NCBI GenBank assembly: GCA_013396915.1
Contig: VWZL01000360.1
Span: 1,228,784 to 1,292,783 of the forward strand
Length of the DNA: 64,000 bases
Direction of reading: 5' to 3'
Origin: Stercorarius parasiticus
Taxonomy: Eukaryota > Chordata > Aves > Charadriiformes > Stercorariidae
Shown here: positions 25,301 to 37,300 of the stretch, piece by piece
Layout: the number at the start of each line of letters is the position of its first letter
How positions within the stretch are numbered: the stretch's first letter is position 1
Notes under the pieces: generated by a model
Database searches by the model: none
What the model was told of the DNA's origin: nothing
Seen by the model: only the letters and a program-made list of their open reading frames with translations
Program-made: the position numbers and the translations under genes

Positions 25301-28300
25301 CTCTACAGTTTTTCTATGTAGAAAAAAATTTCTAAGCTCATGAGAAAAACCAAAACAAGTTTGCAAACCCAGAAGGCAAACAGATAGCTACTGCTAAACC
25401 TAACTAAAAAACACTAGGCGAGATTTTTAAGTGATAAGGACGTGTTACTATTGCTTTCACAGACAGGCTGCAAACTCCTGTAGCAAAGCCATCTCAAGGT
25501 ATTGGCTTCTGAGGGGCCCATCTGGCAGCGGAGTCCCCACGCCCTGCAGTGCCACGCAGACCCTATGCACAAGTATCCAGAGAGTCTGACCTGCTGCACA
25601 TGGACACGGCAAATTTGGCTACATCTGCTGTGAAGCTGGTGTCCTTGCTGCAAACCAGACTCACAGCACACATGCAATGTGAATGCACACACACATCAAG
25701 CCAGTCCTGCCTTGAGGCAAACTAATCTTTAAAATCAAGAGAATTAATTGTCTTAGACGTCACAGAAGTGTTTAAGGGCATCTTATGATGCTGCAAACCT
25801 AAGTTTCTATACTCCGTTTCCTTATTTCTATAAAAATACTCTGAGTAATTTTTTTTTTACCTTCAATCTAACTGCTTAAAAAAAGTCTACAGCACCCTAT
25901 AAAAATCTATAATGCATTTTAATCCAGTCTCCCTAGCCAACAAGCCAATTTGCATAAAAATGATGAAATCTGTTATTTAGAAACTTTGACAAATGCTTAA
26001 ATTCCTGTAAATGTTTAATGGCTGAAATCTGTATTCTATTTTTCAGGCAACTGTGATTTTTCTGATTTTACAAAACTCTTGTCAACATCATCTGTCCCAA
26101 GCACTTCTCCAGACTTAAGTTTTACATAGACGCTAAACTCCAAGGGTTCTAGTCTTTCTTTGACAACCGATGTCTGAAAAATACAGCACACACACGAGTT
26201 GTTTAAGGACAAGACTTAAATAAAAAAAAAAGTATTTAAAAACTTATCTCCCATTAAAATGAGTATTGAGGCATCCAGTTACCTTTAGAAAGCTGACCCC
26301 ATATCTAAAGAGCCCTTTCTTTTTTGTCCCTACCCCAAAGGAACAGAAACCCAAATATGAATATTTATACCTGATATTAAGTGTTTCCAGATTTTGAACT
26401 TGAGAAGCAATAGCTGTTACTGTCTCCCAACACGATATTAGATTTTTTGACAGATTTATATGCCTGATATCTGAATTTTCACATTAAGAAAAATAAACTT
26501 ATCTCAAATCTGAACTTCCGTTTTCAGAAATTAGAGTTTGCCTTTGAATCAAATACAGAGAAATAGATTACACTTTTTTGGGCTAAGAGATACTACTGTT
26601 CAGTTACAGCAAATTTTATTTTGATTTGTAGTATAGAAATAGCTTATAGTTTTATAAAACAGCTTAACTTTACAAATCCTAAAATCAATTAATTTCTCTA
26701 TAGACAGGAACTCTTATCTGTCCATATAAATGAACAAATACCACCTGCTTTGTATTTCCGTAACATCACTACAACATGCAATATATTGAATACATTATTT
26801 ATTATACATTGGAAACCTCTGGTGCCTACAGAACATGTCAGTTGTATTTTTATGGTGCTATCTATTTTATAGTCAAATTTAAAAAAAAAAACACCATTGC
26901 TGGAGCCTTCTGAAATTGCAGTCACAGTAGCAACCTATGACAATATTTCTAATTTTATCCACAGTTTGCATTCCCTATCAAAAATTGCAGGCATCTGCTT
27001 TTTAACTGTGTAAACATTGCATTAAGCTTCTAAATATAAACTGCAGTTTTAAACATTTTTTTAATAAAAGGATACAAATATCATTCATTGAAGTGAACAC
27101 TTGGAATGCTAAACTATGTACTTTACTTGTGGTATCATGCAATACATCAAAAAAGGATACTAGCACACGTTCTGCTGATTTCCTCTTTCTGACCAGCATG
27201 GCTCACTGCACACTCACGCACTGAGATATCCACCAGTTGGTTCAGCTGGCTAAATGAGAAAGAACATTCTGTTAAGTAATCTTCAAACAGAAATAGGTAC
27301 ATTATAGAAATACCTGGTTGTTACAACCACGTATCCTTTTCATACATATCGTCCTCTTCAGAAATAGCAATGTGCAGATTGCTACATTGCAGTGTCTTTC
27401 TTACTCAAAACCAGACATTTCTCCTCTATTTTTTGTCTTTACGTTGCTACTACAAAATAGGTCTAGTTGAACCACAACTCCCACCCCCGCAAAAAAACCC
27501 AACCGACCTTCATCCAACTGAAAAAAAGAGTGATAAACCAGACAAAATATAGGTCATTCTTTGTATCAATTATCAAAAAAAACGAAGAGTATTTTTGACT
27601 GCCTAGTATGTTCTGGGAGACAAAGGGAGAATAGCTGTGAAATATGAGCTCAGAAGGAGACAGCCACCTACTGAGCTGATACCTCCCTACTGCTGGAGGT
27701 CATTAAAACTCCAATCTATTACACATCATTAAGTTTCTTTCTTTCTTTCTTACCCTTCCAGGTAAACGAACATGATATAAACTGACTGAAAGACTTCTTC
27801 ACTAGCAGTACAGTGACGTTCTGCCTTCCCTCTCTTAGTTACAAAGTCAATACTGATATGAGTAAACAAAGATGAAATAATACAGTACGATACTAAGAAA
27901 ATATTAAAATACATCTATTTTAAAAGGACCATGTCTGTGTATAATGACTGTCAATATCACGATAATTTATCTCACTCATTCCTCCCCAAATATCATCACC
28001 TCCTACTTTACGAAATCAAAATCAAGATTGTGAGCACTCAAACATGACATAATCTCAGTTCCTATCTGTAAAACAGGTAAACTATGAAACCACAATAGGG
28101 AGATTTCTTGTCTCTTTCACTATAGTGCAGTTTGGCTTATTTTTAGAGATATGACAATCTTACATGCAAAGCAGCTACCTTCCTTTCCTTACAGTTGAAC
28201 TACTACTTGACTAATTTAATCACTAAGAGTGTTTCTTAGATTTTCATATATTACACTTGCCTTTGTTGTTCTGCAATAGAATCCATGCCAACAAATTCCA

Positions 28301-31300
28301 CAGTCTTCTTTCCAAATACTAATGTATTCTCTGTCCCATGTTGAACATCTCGCTCATCATTCAATGCGTACCGATCCTTTACTGCAGTAAGAAAATCTAC
28401 TCCAAAATTTGCCTTGTTTGGCCGGATAAATGATCCTCCTTTAGGATGCCTAGAACAGAGCAGTCAGGAAAAGGTGAAATATGAAAAGTTGACTTATAAC
28501 CAGTCTCAAATGTACCAATTATTACTTTTTTAAAATACTGGGAACCAAAGCAGACAAGGCAATTCTACAGGTTCATTTTAGACATCACTGTTCCCACTCA
28601 GTGAGACCAGGTAAGACTTGCAAAGTATCTTTGACAGTACTTGACCCAACAAGTTCACATTGTAAGATGCTATGAGGACTGAAGCATCAGATCTCCAAGT
28701 GTACTTACACATCAAAATTACAATGTCAGTGCAATTATTAGAAATAACTGCTTTTTGTTTCCAAACTCATTATGAACTCAGTTTTTGCAGAAAATTAAGT
28801 TTCTACCTATTGATAGACACAAAGTTACCTAAATCATACAACAAATGCATGTGGAGTCTTACCACAGCCTAAAGCCTGTAAGAATACTCAGAATAGTCAT
28901 TGCCTAATTATATTTGACTAGAATAATTCACTTGTAATTTTAAGAGAATGCAGCCATGTCCTTCCATCCACAAAATGACACAAGATGCAAACTGTACCAC
29001 TTGGAACTCTTATACAAAATCAAACTTTTAAAAATTCTGATACTAACTCAGTAACAATTTTGAAACTGGAATATTCAACAGACTTATCCAGATAATGTAT
29101 GTTCTACACAGTATTATGAAGGTTCTTAGTTTTTCTTGAGCACTGAAAAAACTTTATTGCATGACAATTTCTTGCCGTGCAATTGCTTTGACAATTTCTA
29201 TCAAAGTTAGCAAGCGACCACAGTATCTAGGAAGAATCGGCAGAGGTAAGTTGTGGGAACGGTCTCACAGAGCAGATGGAGGATCTGATAGGAGGATGAG
29301 CCAGAAAACAGCAGGAAGAAAATTGGTAGCTATGATTACCTATCTGCCTTCCAGCTGAGAAGAGTACAGACTTTGGTTGGGAAGTACCCAGGAGGAAGAA
29401 ATCACTTATGTAAATAAAACTCCTCTCTTCAAAACAGCATGTAAACGTCAAGTGGCTAATTAGCAAACTGTAACACAAACCACTAATGCTATAGAGTTCA
29501 AAATTCTCTCAGAAAAATGGTAACTAGAGACCCTGAATCCTATGGACCTATTACAAGTAGATGGAATAGCTTGTGCACTATATATTCATATTTTTATTTT
29601 AAAAAAATCAGTACTGGATTCTGACCTGTGCCAGTTTCATTCATTAACATTTCTAATACTTGTTTAAATACTCTCACATACTAAAGAAGGATCTGGGTAG
29701 AAACTAGGTATGCTTTACTTCAAAAATATTTTCAGTCTAGTTTTCAGGTGACTAAGTTTAGAGCACAATGATTACAAAACAAGCAGAAAGGCATACTCTT
29801 AGAGAATGTAAATCTAGTGTGTACTTTCATGTTCGATAAGCATTTTCAATTATCTACATTTTTAATACACTAACCTTCTCTTAAGTTTTTTCTTCCATTC
29901 CTTTGAAGTTCTTCATAGCTTGCAAATATTTGGCTAGGTTAAATGTTAAACTTCCTCAAATGTAAAAATTATGTGACTCTTTCTTAACTTAAACACTCCT
30001 TAAAACAGTAAATGACATTTTTACCATCCTAACTGTAACATCTCTTGCCTGCGAAGTATATCACTTTTGCATTTAATTAAGTCAAACAGCTTCATAGATG
30101 GCAGATAGTGCAGGATTATACTTGGGGCTCTGGAAAGAAAACTTGTTCTCTTGCCTATCTGTAGCTCACCCTAGGTACTGCTTTATATTATTCTGACATC
30201 TCCTGTCCTTTTCCCTATCACCTTGATTCTCTCCATTTTGTCCTCGCCATCCCCTCTGCACTCAATAGTTCTGCTACTTTTCTTCCTCTGCTCTCCCCAA
30301 CCCTCTCACCAGAGCTAATCTAGATCCCCATGTCTGCATCCCTCCCGTCATGCCGTTTATCCCTGGCATAGCCAAGCCCTTTAGGTCTCTCCATCACCAT
30401 ACCCATTCCTAGGCCCATTTCTATCCTCACAGATCATCGTTTCTATCGGTACCTCCTTCCTCATTGTCTTTGCAAGGGCCATTTTGCAAGAACTTTGCAA
30501 GTTCTATCCCTAGGAAAAAATGCAAAGGAAACTAGCTCCTTGCCCCTTGTCATTGGAAGCTACAGGAAAAGTATGGTGCACTTGTCTCTCGACACTTCTG
30601 GGTTTTATTTTGATCATAGCAAGATCATAGGGTTTCTCCCTCCTATTCCTATGACTTCCAAGTACTATGCATGCTACCTTAGCTAATGTATACTCAAATC
30701 CATTCCACAGCCTAAGTTTGTTTTTCAGTTCCATTCTATTAATTTGATCTACTTTTTCAAGAACTGTCACAGAGAAGGACAGAAAAGGAGACTGCAATAG
30801 GAACCTATTTTCAGGCAAAATGATTGTATGTTCAAGGAGAGAAGTCACTTACCTGGAACTTGTTTTCCCTAAAATACACTGCCTGTATTAATTTTCACAC
30901 TAGGGAATACAAACTGTGCAGTCCATATGTACATATCAAACAACTAATGTACAGCACCTGTACTCATGAAAAAGCACACCTATTAGCAATCAGTCTCCAT
31001 AACTGGGAACTAAACAGATAAATCCTAATCCAAAGAGTCACCCAGCATGCGTATCACGAGATGGAAGAACCTGCGGACTACTGATCAACCTGACTTAAGG
31101 TGAACATGCAGAAGCCTGAGAACAGGGATTTTGCTCCCATGTGCATAAAATGTCCTGCAGCCAGGACAACGCACCGTGCAGAAATGAAGCGGTAGGAAAT
31201 ATGCCCCAATTTCCTTAGGAAGAAAACGTGGAATATGCCCAAGTGGGGCTCTGACAATCAGCTGGCTCTGGTTACTACTGACACTTCTTACTGAGTTTTA

Positions 31301-34300
31301 AAATACAGAGGTTGACCACAGCCTCAGAAGTCAGCTTGTAGGAGACTTCCGATTCATGATTCAGTAGCCTGAAGCAATACAGCCCATCTGCTAGCATGCC
31401 AGGGCCCTTGAAAGATATTCATTAAAATTTAGATTAGCTATAAGCTTCCACTGTCTAACCATTTCCCTGAACAAAGGCGAAATTTGGCATCATTCTTCTT
31501 CGCTGATGTAAAACAAAGTGGTGGAACTGCTCATTATTACAGGTACCTGGTGGTTCTTTGTTTGCTAGAGAAATGTCACACACACTTCTCAGTACCTGAA
31601 GAATAATGCAGTAGTACACAAATTGTGTTCTGCCAACAGTTGCACACTTGAACTGTCTGACTGCGGAAGCAAACTTCTGAGACAAGGAGAGAGATCTCAG
31701 CTTTATCAGCCTAGATAGTAAATGTGGCTTCTTTGCCCAGTACTGGCTGTTTACCATGATTATCTCAAGGCAATTATCATCATGACTGGGGCACACACAC
31801 TACAAAGCTCATAAGGTGTCATAAAATATAGCCAGTTGAATCCATGCACGTCTTTTCTACATAGGGGAAGGTGCTCAACAGACCAGACTTTTAGAAGAAT
31901 CTATACACACTGCACTAAAGTAAACCTTTCAAGTTTTAGAACAGTCTGTGGCAGCTGTGGCATCGAACAATGCATGTAAGTGACACCTAACACTAATCTG
32001 CAATGGTGTATCAAATTCCTGACTGCACAGCAGAAGCTCCGCAAACACTGGCAAGTACTTGAAGTTCTTGCAAGTTTACCTTAGTCAAACAGACATGACA
32101 GCTGAGCCTGAGCTTTCACAAAACAAGGAAAGACAGACAGACATCTGCAGTCCCAGATGCTGTCTTAAGGTTCTGCTGGTGCACAGGACATGTTTGAACA
32201 GTGGTCAGGGACAACAGTATTGTTTCAACAGTGTTCCATTGACAGCAGAGAGCAGAAGCCTCTGACGGGTACAGTGACACACAGTCAAACAATCAAAACT
32301 TTCTAACTGAGACCTTCTGAGGCTAAAAGGAATCTTTGTAATGCATTCCCTCCTTGCTAAAGAGCCATCACTTTTTCTTCATAGATGCTAAAATGATATT
32401 GACATCTTCCTGTATTTGAAGAGTTTGTTTGTGCTCTATATAAGTGTGTGCTCTGTCATTCTTGAGGGAGAGAGAGTCTAATTTAATATAAACACGTCCT
32501 CTTTGGGGCAGGAACATAAATTTCATGCAAACAGCAACATCTGATTGGTCACATCTGCTGTCTGTAAATTTAAAAACACATCCATACTCAACCTTTAAAA
32601 CTCACTGAAGAAGGAAAAACTGAACACATGTAATGACTTTGCCAAGGTAACATGGCATTTCAGGACTACGCAAACACAGAAAAGTCAAAGTTCCCACTGG
32701 AAGAAGACTTAATAACACAAAGGGGGAAAAAAGGCCACAAAGATCTGAGAAGCAATTGCAATTCTGCTAGGCAGAAAACATCACAGAAACAAGCTTTACT
32801 ATACTTCCCTCTGTTTCTCTGGCTTGCTGTGAAAGTTAAACATGGGGAAACAGACTACAATTTAATAGAGTCAATACTACCAGTAACAGTATCTGCTGAA
32901 GTATCAGAATTCCTCTGGAAAGTGATCTGGGAAGAACAAAATGTATTCTTTAGCAGGGGGAAGGAGACGTGTTCCTTTCAATTATGACTCAAAGTACTCT
33001 AAAAGTGTGATACAGCAGAATGTTACTCCCATCTCGTAAGGTAAGCAGAGAAGTATGTTACCTGCTGTTGGGGAATCCACACATCTCTCCCAGAAAAATA
33101 GCAAGGATAAAACGAGCTGCTAAAATACCAATGCCTGTGTAAACAATATGTATGAATGGAATACCCAAAACTGAGAGGAGGGCTGAGGAGGAAGATGACC
33201 CTTCCACCAGATTAAAATGGGGAGTGGGGGGAAGGACTCCACTTGACAGGAAGCATAAAAGAAGTTTGAACATCTGTAACTGTGGGGAGAAAGAAGAGGG
33301 TATCAGAGCAGCAGCCAAAACCTGGTCTGATGCCATCAAAAGTCACTCCACCAGCAGCACACCCCTGCCTAGGCCAGACAGAGCTGCCTCCTGGTCAGAT
33401 GCCGAGGTGAGCCTGTGCCCAGCAAGGACAGACATCATGGGGAGCTACAAATACACCCCCCATCTCAGTGTACACGTGTGGCCTCGGGGATGCTTTCTAC
33501 CAGCATGTTAATAGACTGGAGGAAGCAGCGCAGAGACACAGAAGCTGGAGCACACACATCTCCCACTCGCATTCCCAGGGAAGGTGCGTCTGCTTGTAAG
33601 GCACATCTCCCAGGGGAGTGTGAATAGGTTGCGGGATAAGAACTTATCTGAAATCATGCTCATGTTTCAAAAGCTGTACATAAATTTTAACACTTTTAAG
33701 GCTTGATTATTCCTCATTTCTCTTGAAGGACTGTAGAACATAGCTTATTTTAATTACATGATACACTACTGCAACTGACAGCTAAAATAATAGCTTCCTC
33801 AGTTATTAGGAAACATGACTTTATTATCAGGAAAAAAAATTCACAAAAATGCCACTAGAGTATGCATTGCCATTTCCAGCTAATCCAGAGTTGATGAACA
33901 TACTCATGATGTCAGCATATTTTGAAGTACAGCTGGTTTTCTTCTTTGGTTCTCATATTCTTAAGAAGTTTAATTAGCACCACATAATATACAACCCAGA
34001 TAAATGTACTGACATGAAACATAAAATTTTAGGTCATATTGCTAAAAAACTTACTACAAAGACCACATACAGCTGTAAGCAGGCCTACCAATTTACCCAA
34101 GTAAGGGCTACAAAGAAGATCCTCTGGTAATGAGAATCTCAAGTTCAGTTTTATTCTTCTCTTATGATCTCATTTTCAATTGTGACTCTGAAAGATTTAT
34201 TTTTTTAAAAAAGGCTTGTTTTCAAAATTACCTTAAAAAGAATTTTAAAGTGTCCTTCCATTGCATTTGTTTACAGTACTGGCTACTCCATCAGCTGCTT

Positions 34301-37300
34301 CTGCTTATCAGAATTCAGAGAGTGAGCAAAGTAGGCTTGTAAGCAAAGGATACCACCGATAAGGTTTGAGGAAAAAAAGATATAGAAATCTTATTTATTA
34401 TGTATGTATATACACATTATATAAAGAAACATAATTTCCCCCACATACAGTGGTAGTGAAGAGGTGACATTTTAGGTTGTGGGGTGGTTGTTTTATTTTT
34501 AGCATCTTTTTGATAAAATAAGGTAACCATTTTTACTTACATTTGCCTACATCTTCACAATTGGTACATGAACTACAAACCAGCCTGCGCACAGAAAGTT
34601 ATGTCTGTGAGTCACGGCTGACTGCTAGAACTATTATTTATTCTCTTAGACTCCAGATGGACTTTCTCTGATTGGAACAAAGCAGAATACAAAGAACAGA
34701 TATTGTAAGAACAACATATTTAAAGATCACTATGTTTAAATTTGTTATGGGTCTATGCAGCTTCACTCAAAAAGTTGATTCTTACAACAACAGTTGAGAT
34801 CGCTATCTGAGATCTCATCTCCTGGGAGCACACTAATGGTTGCTACAAAAGCAAGAGTCTAATCACATGTATATAAATATTATACACACACAAATGTAAA
34901 GCACTCAAGTTTCTGAAAAAACATCCACAACACATTCAATTGCTTCTTCTGTCCAGAGAGATTCAGAACGGCCAGCCAATTACTTTTATTATTTCTCCTA
35001 CAGCAGAATATAACTAGCTTCAAACTTGGAAACTGCTTCAATTAAATTCAAAGCATTTAAGAAGCAACTCCTGCTAATACATTCACTCAGAAGACATGGT
35101 TGCTCTGAAACCATAACTTCCAATTCTTTAGCTGAGAAAAATCCAGCAACATTGAATTTTTTTCTTGCATTAAATGTGCTTATACTCCTTAAGCATTATT
35201 ATTAGATACAACGGAAAAAATATCCAGTCCTCACAGGTGGGATTTTTTTCCCCTTATTTATTTTTCTAAAGAACAGATTTTGTTTTATCATCTCATTTTC
35301 TGATAATAAGGTCTCCAGGGCTTCTACCTTACACAAATGTAGAAGTTACAAAGATCCAGACTAAGAATTCTGATTTGCACTACCGAGCAGTCTACTCCTT
35401 TCCTGGTTTTGCCTGTTTGGCTACAGAAAAGATTTCAAAATAGCTACTTTTAAATTTTGAATTATTTAATAGATAAATTCTTCTGCTGATTTCATCTGAG
35501 GGCAAACAGCTCTACTTGCTGGCTGGAGAACAACATTGATCTGAACCGATAATGATCTTCTTTAACAAGCCCTGAACTGCTGTCAGGTGTCAGTACAAAT
35601 ACAGCATCCTCCTGTGCTACCTCAGGGAATTACCAGAAGACCTTTTGGCAGGTACAAAACTAGACCTACTTTCCCCACAATATAGAAATAATCATTTTAA
35701 TATCTCTCTTTTTTTTTCTACGTAACATTTTACAGCAACTGTTCTAAATCCCTTCCATATCATATTCCTATATTCAGACAGCAGAAGTGAGAAGACTCAT
35801 CAGCTCATAAAAATGAAAATGATCACAATTTTCACAAGCTGAAAACACATGCTCAAAGGTTAGTAAATGCATGCACTGTTACTACATGCTTTTAATGATT
35901 TTTTTGGAGGAAATTCTGATAACATTTTCTCCTTTGAATCATCCATTGAGAGCATGAACAAAATACACCAACTCTGGCTCTGGAAAAATCTTTGAACTAT
36001 GACTAGCCAAAGCTAGTGAGACTCTGGAAAACTGTCACAATGTACTTTTATTGTTCTTTTACACTTCTACAGTCATCTGCTCTTAGCCAATGTCAGAGAC
36101 AGGAAACTAAGCAAGACAAATCTTTGGATTGACTTCATCCAGCAATTCTTACAACTTTCATTTACACGCAAGTTGAAAAAAAGAAGATGATTTGCTTATC
36201 CTCTCATTGATAGCTTCGACTTTCTCAAGGTAATTAACATGAGGGATTAATTTCAGAGAAAAGTCTCCTTACATTTTCAAAAAAACCAAAGCAAAAACAC
36301 ATACAAAAGCAAGACCACAGACAACTAATTTATTTTCTTGTTTTGTCACTTTCTTTCGTGTTTTCAAAAGCCTTCTATTAATTCTGAGTGCTCACTGTCA
36401 CAAGAGTTGATTTATATTAGATTCGTTTCACTTGCATGAGCACTTGAACAGCTCGGAATAAACTGTAATCAAACTGCCCTTTTACGGTTGTTACCAGCCT
36501 TGGAAAGCAGGAGGTAGAAAAAGACCTAGAAATGTCCATTTAATCTCATTAACGTAAGACTGGCAGTGATACAGTGGTCAAAACACACATCCATGTAATG
36601 TCACATCCTTCCTCCAAAAGCTGCCAGTAGAAAATAGTTGGAAAAAATATGATAACAGGGCAAGTATTTTAATGATAGAGCCATTAAATATTCTCTCATC
36701 CTTCACCACTTCAACGCTCAGGAACTTACTGAGCTAGCAGCCCTTAGTATTTAGCAAAAGTGACTTTTCCTCTATGAATTAGTCTAGTTATTTTTTTAAC
36801 TCACAAAATTTTAGCTACTGCAGTGTCCTCTGACATCGAAATCAACAGCTTGCTGCTGTTAGCATCAACCCTAGAGTCCTGTATCCCCCAATTTCAAACG
36901 TGTTAAAGGCTCAAGTCTTTAAACTTAAATATAATGCATATATATACTTTTAAAAACTCACACGGCTACACTGTGTTTTGCATGTATTAAATGCAAGTGA
37001 ATAAACTTAACAATTTCTCAGTGATACAAATATAATCCAAATCATTACCAGGAACTTAGTATTTTCTGTTAACAATATAGACGCAAGTCATCTGAAGTCT
37101 AAATCTAAACTATATTTGAGACAGTTAACATAGACCAATATTTCACTTCAGAATTACCTAAGGAAGGTAAGCTTGACATACTGATTTCCTTACTAAAGTA
37201 GAAGGTCTAAACCTACTAAAGGTAATATTAATAACAACACAAAGTCACATTTTATTACATACCTCTCAAATCATGACTTGTATTTTCTAAGTATTTACCA

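Noticed and set aside
27734..27751. Short TTTC and other simple repeats as possible CRISPR-like arrays
   Set aside because: They are ordinary microsatellites in a vertebrate genome, with no repeat-spacer structure.
29161..29358. Exon-like segment with a gtaagt donor motif at 29,247 on +
   Set aside because: The strand is opposite to TBCE and no homologous protein is recognised. A lone donor motif is expected by chance.
33152..33627. Overlapping 119- and 70-codon frames on + in TBCE intron 2
   Set aside because: GC-richer intron patch; no known family, no acceptor/donor pair that fits TBCE, and no conserved residues recognised.
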